This document shows, piece after piece, positions 9,201 through 18,194 of a stretch of DNA of 64,000 nt (positions within the stretch are counted from its first letter, which is position 1; every line of letters begins with the position of its first letter). A program made the position numbers and the translations under genes. Below the pieces are notes generated by a model. The model did no database searches. It saw nothing but the letters and a program-made list of their open reading frames with translations, and had not been told where the DNA came from. Source of the stretch: Paraburkholderia caffeinilytica (GTDB lineage Bacteria > Pseudomonadota > Gammaproteobacteria > Burkholderiales > Burkholderiaceae); assembly GCF_003368325.1 (NCBI RefSeq), contig NZ_CP031466.1, forward strand, positions 2,666,001 to 2,730,000. Reading direction: 5' to 3'.

Positions 9201-10457
9201 GTGCTTGAACTATCGGTTCGTGATAGAGCAATGCTGAGTGGCGAATTGGGTGATGGTGCAGCGCTCGCGATGCGTATAGTCGTCGCCACGGCGCATGTGA
9301 TGAACGCTCAAAGACTTGTCGACATTTCCTCCGCTCATATCGACGGGTGTCTGTATCACGGATCCGTGAGTCTCGATTTCGTCGAGCGCTTTGTCGCATC
9401 CGGAACGCGGGTCGCCGTTCCGACCACACTCAATGTCGGATCGCTTGATCTCATACACCCGGAGTTGTATCGCGGCAAACCGGAAACGGCGAACGCGGCC
9501 AAGCGCCTTATGGAGGCACATCTGGAACTCGGGTGCGAAGCTACCTTCACATGCGCACCGTACCAGCTAAAGCACCGTCCACGCTTAGGCGATCAGATCG
9601 CATGGGCTGAATCGAACGCGATCGTTTTCGCCAACTCGGTTTTGGGCGCACGAACGAGTCGCTACGGCGATTTTCTTGATCTGGCAGCGGCAATTACTGG
9701 CCGCGTCCCGTATGCCGGATTGCATGTCACCGAAAACCGGGCCGCCCGTCTCGTGCTCGCGGCGCCCAGCCTCCGTGATTCATCGCGGCGCGACGCCTGT
9801 TTCGCCGCTCTCGGCTTTCTTCTCGGCCTTAAAGCTGGAGCAACGGTAGCCGCGATCACTGGATTACCTGCGGACACGACAGAAGACGAATTGAAATCTC
9901 TTGGCGCCGCGGCCGCATCCAGCGGCTCAGTGGCACTCTTTCACGCCGTAGGAATTACTCCAGAAGCTTCGACGCTTGACGCCGCACTACAGGGCGGCGA
10001 GCCGGAACAGACGATTATTGTCAGCGAGGCGGACCTTGTCGCGATCCATCGTAAATGGAACGATGCTCGCTCCGGCGAGCCGCTCGCCGCGATCAGTCTG
10101 GGAACACCACATTTTTCGATCGACGAGTTCCGCCGCCTCGCCAAACTGTTCGACTCACACAAAGGACCGCTCCAATGCGATTTCTATGTCAATACGAGCC
10201 GTTTCGTTCTCTGGCAGATCGAAGAGGAAGGACTCGCTCAGCGACTGGCCTCGCGCGGCGTTCAGATTGTGGTGGACACCTGTACCTACATCACCCCCGT
10301 GATGAAACAGATCAACGGACTGGTGATGACCAACTCAGGGAAGTGGGCTCACTATGCCCCCGCGAACATCGGCGTCACAGTCGCGTTCGGGAGCATGAGC
10401 GAATGTGTTCGCTCCGCCTTCGAAGGGAGAGTTTGCATTGATGAACTGGCCGGCTAG
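9201..10457 (+). CDS. lhpI: Aconitase X large (catalytic) subunit, probable cis-3-hydroxy-L-proline dehydratase
   Basis: 418 residues of the AcnX (DUF521) family. Family hallmarks are MLSGELGDGAALAMRIVV, SSAHIDGCLYHG, VPTTLNVGSLDLIHPELYRG and SNAIVFANSVLGARTSRYGD. A GTG start at 9201 is chosen because GAGAGG lies just upstream and family homology begins at once; the longer frame back to 8775 looks like a regulator remnant. Bacterial AcnX next to hydroxyproline genes dehydrates cis-3-hydroxy-L-proline to 1-pyrroline-2-carboxylate at a mononuclear iron held by Cys and Glu. Cys residues in IDGCLYHG and DTCTYI are candidates. The small subunit overlaps its 3' end, and a pyrroline-2-carboxylate reductase lies at 24105-25118. 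Confidence is high on family and moderate on substrate. Confidence 0.85.
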   Translation: MLELSVRDRAMLSGELGDGAALAMRIVVATAHVMNAQRLVDISSAHIDGCLYHGSVSLDFVERFVASGTRVAVPTTLNVGSLDLIHPELYRGKPETANAAKRLMEAHLELGCEATFTCAPYQLKHRPRLGDQIAWAESNAIVFANSVLGARTSRYGDFLDLAAAITGRVPYAGLHVTENRAARLVLAAPSLRDSSRRDACFAALGFLLGLKAGATVAAITGLPADTTEDELKSLGAAAASSGSVALFHAVGITPEASTLDAALQGGEPEQTIIVSEADLVAIHRKWNDARSGEPLAAISLGTPHFSIDEFRRLAKLFDSHKGPLQCDFYVNTSRFVLWQIEEEGLAQRLASRGVQIVVDTCTYITPVMKQINGLVMTNSGKWAHYAPANIGVTVAFGSMSECVRSAFEGRVCIDELAG

Positions 10458-10938
10458 ACCTACGACCATGATCCCATCCACTCTCGATTTTGACGGCGAG
10501 GTCCTCGTGCCGGGGCGAGCAAGCGGCCTCGCAATCGCGCTCTCCCCGCTCAGCTTCTGGGGCGGCTACGACGCTGAAAGCGGGATGATCATCGACAAGA
10601 CACATGCGGGCTACGGACAAAGCCTGAAACACCGGATACTTGTGATGCCGCGGGCGCGTGGGTCTAGCTCCAGCAGCAGCGTGCTGGCTGAAGCGTTGCG
10701 CAACGGGACTGGCCCCAGCGGCATCGTACTGGCGGAACGCGACCTGATTCTTGCGATAGGCGTTATCGCCGCCAACGAACTCTATGCCCTACACGTTCCC
10801 GTCGTGAGTGTCGGCGAAAACGTGTTCGCGCAAATTGCGTCTTTCACGGCACCACTGGAGATTGACGCCGGCGATACGTCGCGCCCCGCGAGAATTTACG
10901 CCACAGGCAGTGAACGTGACGGGAGCCGCAATCCATAG
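10441..10938 (+). CDS. Aconitase X small (swivel) subunit
   Basis: 165 residues of the AcnX swivel domain (DUF126). Visible blocks include VLVPGRASGLAIALSPLSFW, GGYDAESGMIIDKTHAGYGQ and the serine run PRARGSSSSSSVLAEALRNG, typical of the aconitase-superfamily swivel substrate loop. The ATG at 10441 lies 17 bases inside the end of the large-subunit gene, so translation is probably coupled; a second ATG at 10468 is possible. The protein would close over the large subunit to complete the active site. Having separate large and small genes, instead of one fused AcnX, matches the two-subunit arrangement. Confidence 0.85.
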   Translation: MNWPARPTTMIPSTLDFDGEVLVPGRASGLAIALSPLSFWGGYDAESGMIIDKTHAGYGQSLKHRILVMPRARGSSSSSSVLAEALRNGTGPSGIVLAERDLILAIGVIAANELYALHVPVVSVGENVFAQIASFTAPLEIDAGDTSRPARIYATGSERDGSRNP

Positions 10939-10971
10939 GGCGCCGGCATGCGGCTCGGTCACATGAACGAA

Positions 10972-11166
10972 CTAGTTGTATCCGAGAATCGCGACCGATG
11001 CGACGTCCGCTCGTTCAAGCGTACTGCCCACAAGGCTCGATAGCGGCGAGGTCAGCAGTGCCACATAAGAAGAAGCCAGCGCAACCGCGGCGCAGCTTTG
11101 GTCCTTGCGATGCGCAATGCCTACGACCTGCCGCTGAGACGAGTGCCACAATCCGGTGTCTACCAT
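10972..11166 (-). CDS. Small unknown protein, possible gene remnant
   Basis: A 64-codon frame from the ATG at 11166 (the frame stays open to 11214), ending STLERADVASVAILGYN before the stop. AGGA lies about ten bases before the ATG. The frame begins almost immediately after the cupin stop and is on the same strand. The composition is protein-like, with an alternating hydrophobic centre, but I do not recognise a family. The length suggests either a tiny orphan or the 3' scar of a larger gene. Confidence 0.3.
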   Translation of the reverse strand: MVDTGLWHSSQRQVVGIAHRKDQSCAAVALASSYVALLTSPLSSLVGSTLERADVASVAILGYN

Positions 11167-11215
11167 GACAGGTGATGTCCTAAAAGAGTAAGAGAAAACA
11201 GTCGGCGCAGGCACG

Positions 11216-11767
11216 CTACCTGGGACGATTCACCGCCGCCGGTAAAAACCCAGTGCTCGCTTCAATCGCGCTGACGTTCTCAGGTCTCGCGAACGCATCA
11301 GGAGCGTCGTCGCCGGGGCTACGCTGCCGTCCGACGGCCTTGAAAAAGGTCTCAAGACCTGATGGCAGGAAGAACCACACCCAGTGCAAATCTTCGGTTC
11401 CATCGTTTATCAATGTATGTGATTGCTGTGGGCCCAGGAAGACTGTCATGCCTGGCTCGATCCGGTAATCGCGCCCTTCCACAACCGCCTTGCCGTTGCC
11501 CCGAACGAAGTGAAGCATCTCTTCAGACTCGGCGTGCGCGTGCAGGCGAACAAAGCCCCCAGGCGGCACGGTCTGCGTGCCCGCCGAAAACGGGCGTTGC
11601 ATCGATACAAGGTGGGGCGCAACGTGAACGGCGGCGTAGCCATTTGCCGGCACCGGTTGCCAGTAGCTCTCCTCGTTGCGCGGATAGACGATCAGGAACT
11701 GAGGTTTGCTGTCACAGTCGTTCGGACCTGCCACGGAGTCTCCGTTGTCGCGTGCTTCGCCTGTCAT
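11216..11767 (-). CDS. Cupin-domain protein
   Basis: 183 residues with one double-stranded beta-helix cupin. Motif 1 appears in GGFVRLHAHAESEEMLHFVR and motif 2 around EPGMTVFLGPQQSHTLIND, so the usual His/Glu/His metal ligands can be traced. The ATG at 11767 has GAGG five or six bases upstream and is preferred over a longer frame to 11839. A TGTATCCAAT operator lies about 55 bases before the start, tying it to the GntR regulon of this locus. The role is unknown: small cupins in catabolic operons may be isomerases, decarboxylases or metabolite sensors. Confidence 0.75.
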   Translation of the reverse strand: MTGEARDNGDSVAGPNDCDSKPQFLIVYPRNEESYWQPVPANGYAAVHVAPHLVSMQRPFSAGTQTVPPGGFVRLHAHAESEEMLHFVRGNGKAVVEGRDYRIEPGMTVFLGPQQSHTLINDGTEDLHWVWFFLPSGLETFFKAVGRQRSPGDDAPDAFARPENVSAIEASTGFLPAAVNRPR

Positions 11768-11821
11768 TTGCACCTCACACGAATGTCGATTGATAGCGAG
11801 AGTCCCTTGATCGTTAAACAA

Positions 11822-11837
11822 TATCCTGTATCCAATC
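11822..11837. promoter_or_regulatory. Predicted GntR operator upstream of cupin gene
   Basis: ATCCTGTATCCAAT is a one-mismatch relative of the TTGGATCCAA palindrome found repeatedly in this locus. It is centred about 60 bases upstream of the cupin ATG. The assignment rests on recurrence at several promoters of the same locus. Confidence 0.6.
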
Positions 11838-11973
11838 AATGGGCAACGCGTGTTTTCCAGTAAAGGGGCACATTCATCCAGGATGGTCCGAAATGATTGA
11901 ACGACTGGGTTTCATCGGCGCTTGGGCAATCACCGAGGCCATCGTCACCGGTCTTGCCGCGGCGCCGCATGGG

Positions 11974-13557
11974 TTACGCGTTCAGTTCGCCGTCGACCAG
12001 ACGCCAAACGGCCAATGGATTGGCCTCCTTTAGCGCTGCCGGCAGCAATGCATCCGGCAAATCCTGATAACACACAGGCCGCAGGAATCGGTCGATCGCT
12101 GTCGCACCCACCGACGTGAACATCGGATTCGATGTAGACGGAAAGGGACCGCCGTGAACCATCGCGTGGCAGACTTCCACGCCCGTCGGGAAACCGTTCG
12201 CAAGGATACGTCCGGCCTTGCGCTCAAGAACCGGCAACAGGCGCTGCGCGTCCGCATGGTCCACAGCGTCGAACTGCAGCGTGACGGTAAGCTGCCCTTC
12301 CACGTGTTCCGCGACCGACAGCAATTCATCAAAGTCACGGGCACGAATCACCACAGACGCCGGACCAAACATCTCGGCTTCGAGCTCGGGCGTAGCCAGC
12401 AGGCGCTGAGCATCGGTCACATACAGGGCAGCCTGCGCGGCGTTCGGAAGGTCGCCCGCCGACACGCCCTGCGCCACCTTCGTCACGCCCTGAACTCCAT
12501 CGACTTTCTGCGCTCCACTGCGGAAGGCATCGAAGATTCCGGGTGTCAACATCGTCTGCGCCGGTTTTGTCGCCAACGATTCGCCTGCCGCCTTGATGAA
12601 TCGATCAAGGTCCGGACTATCAATTGCCAGAACCAGTCCGGGATTCGTGCAGAACTGTCCAGCACCCAGCGTCAACGAATCCGCGAAGGCTTTCCCGATT
12701 GCCTCGGCGCGGCTCGCGAGCGCACCCGGAAACAGAAACACCGGGTTGATACTGCTCATTTCGGCATAGACGGGAATCGGCTCGGGTCGGGCGTTAGCGA
12801 TCCGGATGAGTGCAAGGCCACCTTGACGGGAACCTGTGAAACCAACTGCCTTGATAACTGGATGCGCAACCAACGCTTCGCCGAGTTTGCGGCCAGCGCC
12901 GATAAGCAGCGAGAACACACCTTCCGGCAAGCCCTGCTCCCTGACCGCTTTCTGGATTGCGCGACCTACCAGTTCTGATGTTCCAAGATGCGCGCCGTGT
13001 GCTTTCACGATTACCGGTGCGCCCGCTGCGAGTGCCGAAGCGGTGTCGCCTCCCGCAACTGAGAAGGCAAGCGGAAAGTTACTCGCACCAAACACCGCGA
13101 CGGGACCAACCGGCACCTTCGCAAGGCGCAGGTCCGCACGAGGCAGCGGCTGCCGCTCAGGCTGTGCGTGATCGATCGTCGAACCGAGAAAGTGCCCGTC
13201 CCGCACGACCTTCGCAAAAAGGCGTAGCTGACCGACAGTCCGGCCGCGCTCACCCTGCAAACGTGCGATCGGAAGGCCGGTCTCCGCATGTGCCCGTTCG
13301 ATCAGTTCATCACCGATGCCGAGAATGTTGTCGGCAATTGCGTCCAGAAATGCGGCACGCTTCGCAAGCGGAACGTTCCGGAAAACGTCGAAGGCCTGAG
13401 CCGCCAGAGAGGCTGCGCGCTCCACCTCCGCGGCACCGCCCATACCGAAAGATGGCTCCGGGATCTCGGAGTCGGTTGCGGGATTGAACGCGCGCTGGCT
13501 GCCTTCGGTGCCACGCACCGCGGAAAAACCGATCAGCATTTCGCCAGTAATGGTCAT
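11974..13557 (-). CDS. Alpha-ketoglutaric semialdehyde dehydrogenase
   Basis: 527-residue aldehyde dehydrogenase that oxidises 2,5-dioxopentanoate to 2-oxoglutarate, the last step of trans-4-hydroxyproline breakdown. The nucleophile is Cys303 in [10 protein letters not shown] and the general-base Glu is Glu266 in AEMSSINP. This form of the Glu motif, with no 'LGGK', is seen in the KGSA dehydrogenase branch. [20 protein letters not shown] forms part of the nucleotide site. The preceding gene in the transcription direction is the deaminase that makes its substrate, about 200 bases upstream across a strong hairpin. The length and start ([11 protein letters not shown]) fit the family. Related enzymes act in arabinose and glucarate pathways, but the context favours hydroxyproline. 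Confidence 0.9.
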   Translation of the reverse strand: MTITGEMLIGFSAVRGTEGSQRAFNPATDSEIPEPSFGMGGAAEVERAASLAAQAFDVFRNVPLAKRAAFLDAIADNILGIGDELIERAHAETGLPIARLQGERGRTVGQLRLFAKVVRDGHFLGSTIDHAQPERQPLPRADLRLAKVPVGPVAVFGASNFPLAFSVAGGDTASALAAGAPVIVKAHGAHLGTSELVGRAIQKAVREQGLPEGVFSLLIGAGRKLGEALVAHPVIKAVGFTGSRQGGLALIRIANARPEPIPVYAEMSSINPVFLFPGALASRAEAIGKAFADSLTLGAGQFCTNPGLVLAIDSPDLDRFIKAAGESLATKPAQTMLTPGIFDAFRSGAQKVDGVQGVTKVAQGVSAGDLPNAAQAALYVTDAQRLLATPELEAEMFGPASVVIRARDFDELLSVAEHVEGQLTVTLQFDAVDHADAQRLLPVLERKAGRILANGFPTGVEVCHAMVHGGPFPSTSNPMFTSVGATAIDRFLRPVCYQDLPDALLPAALKEANPLAVWRLVDGELNA

Positions 13558-13724
13558 GTCGATATCCTCAAAAAAAGTTGGGGTAGCGCGGACGACGACG
13601 GAGAATGGACGTTGCGACGGACGGCGCCCCGCAGCCGTGGAAAACCGAATTCACGGCCGCTTGCGCAAAAGCGGAATCTGCCCCGGTGTCGGGAAGATGA
13701 GCTGTTGTCGGACTACGATTGAAC

Positions 13725-13743
13725 GGAGCCGCCCGGCGGCTCC
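13725..13743. terminator. Intercistronic GC hairpin after first deaminase gene
   Basis: GGAGCCGCCCGGCGGCTCC forms a perfect 7-9 bp stem starting 17 bases beyond the stop of the 13760-14662 gene. No T-run follows on the minus strand, so it is more likely an mRNA-stabilising or rho-assisted element than a strong terminator. Confidence 0.4.
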
Positions 13744-13759
13744 GGGTCTGCAGGCCTCG

Positions 13760-14662
13760 TTAATAACCGAGTGCCTTGAGGTCTTCCAGCGTCTTGCGCG
13801 TGATGGCAATGGTGGTCTCGCGCTCTTCGCCTACCAGATCGAGACGCGGCGGTTTTACCGTTTCCGCCGAACCCGTGATGATGTGCTCAGCGAGCTTGAT
13901 GTGCTGGACCAGTTTCGCCACCGTGTCGAGGTGGAACAGCGGAGTCAGCGCGGCATACAGTCTGCGTGCCGTCGCGAAATCACCCTTGACTGCAAGATTC
14001 AGAAGGCTGACCGATTCCTTGGGCAGCGCGTTCGCCATCCCTGAGACCCATGCCTTTACGCCCAGTGCGGCGCTTTCAAGAATCAGATCGTCCACCCCGC
14101 AGACCACCGCGAGGCGACCGTCGAACCGGCTGATCAGGTCGGTTATACGTGTGGTTTCGTACGACTCTTCCTTGATTGCCACAATGGTGGACTCCTCGAG
14201 CAGTTGCTCGACGACGTCAGGCGTCAGGTCCACCCCATAGCCGCGCGGATTGTTGTACAGCAGGATATCAAGGCTGGATGCCTTCGCAACGGTCTTGTAA
14301 AAAGCCACCGTTTCGCGAACGTCCGACTTGTAGGTCAAACCCGGGAAGACCATCAAGCCATCAATGCCGATCTTTTCGGCTTCCTTGGCATACGCCACGG
14401 CGTTCTCGGTATTCGTTTCCGCCAGCCCCGAGATGATGGGCACGCGGCCTTTGATCACCTCTTTCGCCGTACGCAGGACCGTCAGCTTTTCTTCCGGTGT
14501 GAGTTGCGCGTTCTCGCCCACCATGCCCATCATCACCACGCCGCTGACGCCATTCGCGATCAGGCGTTCAAGCCCTGCGCCGATAGCCTCGATGTCGAGC
14601 GTGAAGTCGGATTTCAGTTTGGTGGTAACTGCGGGGAAGACGCCTTGCCAATTGATAGCCAT
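13760..14662 (-). CDS. DHDPS-family 1-pyrroline-4-hydroxy-2-carboxylate deaminase (copy 1)
   Basis: 300-residue class I aldolase fold. The Schiff-base Lys is Lys164 (VAIKEESYETT) and the catalytic Tyr is Tyr136 (LLYNNPRGYGVD). The usual DHDPS 'GTTGE' loop is replaced by MMGMVGENAQL, a form I associate with the hydroxyproline deaminase branch. It would convert 1-pyrroline-4-hydroxy-2-carboxylate to alpha-ketoglutaric semialdehyde plus ammonia. The ATG at 14662 follows AAGGA; the longer frame to 14770 only runs through the promoter. A close paralogue (most positions identical by eye) is at 18251-19153. Two TTGGATCCAA-type operators lie upstream. Confidence 0.85.
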   Translation of the reverse strand: MAINWQGVFPAVTTKLKSDFTLDIEAIGAGLERLIANGVSGVVMMGMVGENAQLTPEEKLTVLRTAKEVIKGRVPIISGLAETNTENAVAYAKEAEKIGIDGLMVFPGLTYKSDVRETVAFYKTVAKASSLDILLYNNPRGYGVDLTPDVVEQLLEESTIVAIKEESYETTRITDLISRFDGRLAVVCGVDDLILESAALGVKAWVSGMANALPKESVSLLNLAVKGDFATARRLYAALTPLFHLDTVAKLVQHIKLAEHIITGSAETVKPPRLDLVGEERETTIAITRKTLEDLKALGY

Positions 14663-14716
14663 GATCCATTCCTTCTCTAAAGTCGAGGGTCCGTGACGCT
14701 TCGCGCAAATTGTGTA

Positions 14717-14730
14717 TATTGGATCCAAAA
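14717..14730. promoter_or_regulatory. Predicted GntR operator upstream of first deaminase gene
   Basis: TATTGGATCCAAAA contains the full ten-base palindrome TTGGATCCAA. It is centred about 60 bases upstream of the deaminase ATG, a position expected to overlap the promoter. Confidence 0.65.
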
Positions 14731-14784
14731 AAGGCGTCCAAAAAAATGCCGCGACACCTGCAGTCTTCAAGAGAAGTAAATAAG

Positions 14785-14803
14785 TATCCTGGATCCAATA
14801 TTC
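14785..14803. promoter_or_regulatory. Second predicted GntR operator upstream of first deaminase gene
   Basis: TATCCTGGATCCAATATTC contains CTGGATCCAA, one mismatch from the palindrome. It lies about 70 bases further upstream than the site at 14717. Paired sites suggest cooperative binding. The rest of the 370-base gap between the deaminase and GntR genes shows no gene. Confidence 0.6.
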
Positions 14804-15033
14804 ACAATTAAAGCACGAAACAAAACCGAGGATTCTAGAGGTTTACCCTAGACGATACGCCGCGCTTACGACGCACGGACGTCAAAACGCAAGCCTGATC
14901 TGCGAGTCATTTTCAATATGGATAGCTAACCATAACTCGCACGAGCGAAGAGAGCGCGTTCTGTAATTCATGTGCGCTCCCAGCTTGCCATAGGGTAGAC
15001 GGGATAGAGAATTACAGACGATGGCTAGCGGAA

Positions 15034-15756
15034 TCAGCGCGTCACCACCGCCTCAACAACCGACATGATCTGCTGAGCGGCCGTCTTGACGTGCTGCTCC
15101 AGCAGTTTGGCCCCAAGCTTCGCGTCGCGCTTCCTGCATGCCTGGACCAAGGCCATGTGCTCGTCATGCGACTGTTCGCGGATCGGCACCTGCACGGCCT
15201 GAAAGCGGAAATAACGGTCGCAGCGGTCATGCAAGACCCGCAACATCTGCAGCGTGATATCCCGCTGCGCAGGCAGATAAAGCGTCTCGTGCAAACGCCA
15301 GTTCAATTGCCCCCACACGCCCGAGTCGGCCTTGTCCATTTCCTTGACAAGCCGCTCCGCCTTCCCCATCTCGGCCTCGCTGATGCGCGGGATAGCTTCG
15401 GAAAAGATCCACGGTTCAAGCCGTAGCCTGATGTCGAACGTCTCCCTCACTTCCTCTATCGACAGCTCGGAGACATATGCGCCCTTATGCGGGACATTGG
15501 TCAGCAACCCCTCTGCCGTCAAACGGGTGATGGCCTCACGGATAGGAACGCGGCTAACGCCGAGCTCCTCGGCGAGCGCTTCCTGCCGCAATGCCTCACC
15601 CGGCGCCAGGTCGCCGCTCAGGATTCGCTGCCGAACCGCCGTTGTGACGAGTTCGACTGTGGTTGGCCGGACAATCTTGCGCGTGCTTTCGTCCGCGATA
15701 ACTTCGCTCATCGAGGACGCCTCTTTGGTACGACGTTTGGCAGCTACCGGGGGCAT
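15034..15756 (-). CDS. GntR-family (FadR/FCD type) transcriptional regulator
   Basis: 240 residues. The N-terminal winged helix-turn-helix is at about 30-100, with the GntR signature ALAEELGVSRVPIREAITRL and wing GAYVSELS. The C-terminal all-helical FCD domain has His residues in HETLYLP, HDEHMAL and EQHVKTA that could bind a metal and ligand. An alternative start is the ATG at 15711 (MSEVIADEST). A GGATACAAAATCC box lies about 55 bases upstream, suggesting autoregulation, and similar boxes precede other operons of the locus. I infer that it is the repressor of the hydroxyproline genes, relieved by a pathway intermediate. The effector is unknown. Confidence 0.88.
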   Translation of the reverse strand: MPPVAAKRRTKEASSMSEVIADESTRKIVRPTTVELVTTAVRQRILSGDLAPGEALRQEALAEELGVSRVPIREAITRLTAEGLLTNVPHKGAYVSELSIEEVRETFDIRLRLEPWIFSEAIPRISEAEMGKAERLVKEMDKADSGVWGQLNWRLHETLYLPAQRDITLQMLRVLHDRCDRYFRFQAVQVPIREQSHDEHMALVQACRKRDAKLGAKLLEQHVKTAAQQIMSVVEAVVTR

Positions 15757-15811
15757 GATCAGGTTCAGTAAAGGATTCAGGATGCAGTGAACATGCTACC
15801 ACGCCGCCGGC

Positions 15812-15830
15812 TTTCGGATACAAAATCCAA
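15812..15830. promoter_or_regulatory. Predicted GntR operator at its own gene
   Basis: TTTCGGATACAAAATCCAA holds TCGGATACAA, a two-mismatch relative of the consensus, plus an extra ATCCAA half-site. It lies between the GntR gene and the end of the amidohydrolase gene, about 55 bases from the GntR start. Confidence 0.55.
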
Positions 15831-15844
15831 TGACCCGCACTGCG

Positions 15845-17080
15845 TCACTGCAACGCTTTCCGTACCCACACGCCGTTCTTCATCACGCCCGCGATGCGCT
15901 CACCCTGCCCGGTGAGGACACTGATATCGACCAGCGGATCACCGTCAACGACGAGCAGATCAGCGAAGGCCCCCGGGGCGACGACACCAAGACGGCCTTG
16001 CTGCCCAACGATTTCGGCCCCCACCGCCGTGGCCTGACAGATAGTCTCGAAAGCACCAAGAATATCTGAACGGATCGTCAGTTCGTCGCTTTGATACTGG
16101 TGCATGTCGCCCAGCAGGTCGGTGCCCAGTCCCATTTTCACCCCGTTGCGTTTGAGCAGCTCAAGCGCTTTCAGTCCCTGAATACGGACGTTCTCGTTTT
16201 TCGCGAGAGCACTTTCTGACACGCCGGCCTTCGCACCGACCTTGTTCATCGCGTCGTAGGTAACGAGTGTCGGCACAGCAAACGCTCCAAACTCCGCCAT
16301 GACAGCCGCCGCCTCGTCATCGATCAGGTTGCCGTGCTCGATCGTGCGTACGCCGAGCTTCACGACGCGAGCGATCGCTTTGCCTGTGTAGGCATGCGCC
16401 ATGACATAGGTCTGGTGCGACGCAGCCTCCTCGACGATCGCCTTGACCTCGTCGACGGAAAACTGCAGGTTGCCAATCGGATCCGTCGGCGACGCAACGC
16501 CACCCGACGCCATGATCTTGATGTGGTGTGCGCCAGCGCGCATCTCTTCGCGGACGGCCTTGCGTACTTCGTCCACACCATCGACGATACGCCCGATTGC
16601 CCCGAGATTGCGGTGACAGCCACAGGGGTCGGGATCCGAGTTGTCGAAGCGCTCGCGGAAGTCGCCATGACCGCCCGTCTGGGACAGCGCCTTACCGGCC
16701 ACGAACAAGCGCGGCCCAGCGATCACGCCCTCCTCGATCGCACGCGAGAGCGCATAGTCCGCGCCGCCGGCATCCCGCACGGTTGTGAAGCCCCGATTGA
16801 GCATACCGCTCAGGATCGGCACTGCTCGCAGGACAGCAAAGGTATTTGGCAAACGCCCATTGTTCCCAAGGTGCGCAACCGACGCAATGACGTGCGCATG
16901 ACAGTCGATCATACCGGGCATGATCGTCTTGCCCCCAACGTCAATAACCTGCGCGCCACTTATCGACACCGGTTCGCGGGTGACGTCCTTGATGACCTCC
17001 CCGTCCACGACAATCGAATAGCGGGCAGTGTCGTTTTCGTGATTCACGTCCAGGATGCGCGCGTTTTTCAGGATCAACAT
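15845..17080 (-). CDS. Amidohydrolase, imidazolonepropionase/prolidase-like (COG1228)
   Basis: 411 residues from the ATG at 17080, which has AGGGG upstream and begins MLILKNARILDV, the standard amidohydrolase opening. Metal ligands are visible: DCHAHV (HxH), HIKIMASGG (the likely carboxylated Lys), MAHAYTG and TIEHGN (His), and GLGTDLLG (Asp). That is a binuclear metal site in a TIM barrel. This COG group includes metal-dependent Xaa-Pro dipeptidases as well as imidazolonepropionase. Sitting directly after the epimerase gene, it may release hydroxyproline or proline from a dipeptide or amide. The exact substrate is inference. No signal peptide, so it is cytoplasmic. Confidence 0.82.
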   Translation of the reverse strand: MLILKNARILDVNHENDTARYSIVVDGEVIKDVTREPVSISGAQVIDVGGKTIMPGMIDCHAHVIASVAHLGNNGRLPNTFAVLRAVPILSGMLNRGFTTVRDAGGADYALSRAIEEGVIAGPRLFVAGKALSQTGGHGDFRERFDNSDPDPCGCHRNLGAIGRIVDGVDEVRKAVREEMRAGAHHIKIMASGGVASPTDPIGNLQFSVDEVKAIVEEAASHQTYVMAHAYTGKAIARVVKLGVRTIEHGNLIDDEAAAVMAEFGAFAVPTLVTYDAMNKVGAKAGVSESALAKNENVRIQGLKALELLKRNGVKMGLGTDLLGDMHQYQSDELTIRSDILGAFETICQATAVGAEIVGQQGRLGVVAPGAFADLLVVDGDPLVDISVLTGQGERIAGVMKNGVWVRKALQ

Positions 17081-17126
17081 TTCAATTCCCCTGCTGATTT
17101 TCGAGCGGCCCACGGGCCGTGGCAGA

Positions 17127-18125
17127 TCACTTCAGCAAAAAGCCTTTGGCGAGCGGATCACGGTCATCGACAAAGATCGTGTTGTGCCCCGTCACTCGCG
17201 CCCACCCTTCGATGCTCGGAATAATCGCGTCGAGGCCACCCACCTTGGTCGCTTCTTCCGGCACACCATTGAAGATCGTTCCGATAATGCTCTCGTGAAC
17301 AAAACGTTCACCGATCTTAAGTTTGCCCTTGCCCACCAGATGTGCCATGCGGGCGGAAGTCCCGGTGCCGCAAGGCGACCGGTCGATGGCCTTGTCGCCG
17401 TAGAACACGGCATTGCGCGCGCTTGCACCTTCGACCGTCGGCTCGCCTGTCCACATCACGTGGCTCAGACCACGGATTTCTGCCTTCTCAGGGTGAACGA
17501 ACTGATACTTCTGGTTCGCTTTCTGACGCAGGATCGGACTCAGACGCTGGATATCCGAAGGCTTGAGTGTGTGGAGGCCACCAAAGTTTTTCTGCGGTTC
17601 GACAATCGCGTAAAAATTGCCACCGTAGGCGACGTCGAAGCGGATCTCGCCGAGCCCCTCAACATCGACCGTCAAGTCCGTCGAATGAAGGAATGACGGA
17701 ACATTGATGAGTTGCACGGAATCGACGTTGTCTCCGTCCATCTTGTAGCGCGCAATCACCAGGCCGGCCGGCGTGTCCAGACGCAGCACACCGGGTTCAC
17801 GCGGGCGCACCAGACCGTGCTCGATGGCAGTCGTCACCGTTCCGATGGTGCCGTGGCCACACATGGGCAGGCAGCCGCTGACTTCAATAAACAGGATGGC
17901 AATGTCACAGTCAGAACGGGTCGGCGGATAGAGAATGCTGCCCGACATCACCTCATGCCCCCGAGGTTCGAACATGAGCGACGTCCGGATCCAGTCAAAC
18001 TCGCGCTCAAAGTGCGCGCGTCGCTCGATCATGTTCGCTCCCTCCAGCAGCGGCGCGCCTCCTGCGACGACCCGAACCGGATTGCCACACGTATGTCCAT
18101 CGATGCAAAAGAATGTCGATTTCAT
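17127..18125 (-). CDS. 4-hydroxyproline 2-epimerase (proline racemase family)
   Basis: 332 residues. Two catalytic cysteines are present, Cys89 in PMCGHGTIG and Cys252 in DRSPCGTGTSA, which marks a racemase/epimerase and rules out the Cys/Thr dehydratase type. His91 and Asp248 flank them. The enzyme interconverts trans-4-hydroxy-L-proline and cis-4-hydroxy-D-proline, the first step of the pathway. The neighbours supply the next steps: D-hydroxyproline dehydrogenase, deaminase and semialdehyde dehydrogenase. The start MKSTFFCIDGHTCGNP has the usual family opening (iDgHTcGnP), preceded by GGGTGGAG. Proline racemase is the alternative, but the context makes the hydroxyproline enzyme far more likely. 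Confidence 0.92.
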   Translation of the reverse strand: MKSTFFCIDGHTCGNPVRVVAGGAPLLEGANMIERRAHFEREFDWIRTSLMFEPRGHEVMSGSILYPPTRSDCDIAILFIEVSGCLPMCGHGTIGTVTTAIEHGLVRPREPGVLRLDTPAGLVIARYKMDGDNVDSVQLINVPSFLHSTDLTVDVEGLGEIRFDVAYGGNFYAIVEPQKNFGGLHTLKPSDIQRLSPILRQKANQKYQFVHPEKAEIRGLSHVMWTGEPTVEGASARNAVFYGDKAIDRSPCGTGTSARMAHLVGKGKLKIGERFVHESIIGTIFNGVPEEATKVGGLDAIIPSIEGWARVTGHNTIFVDDRDPLAKGFLLK

Positions 18126-18194
18126 AACCCTGCTCCACCCACAATTACGTACAGAAATGGCCCGGTGATGGCCGCCTGTCCCTGTTCACCCAGC

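Noticed and set aside
14834..14851. CTAGAGGTTTACCCTAG-like inverted repeat as an operator
   Set aside because: It is imperfect, occurs once, and is unlike the repeated box of this locus.
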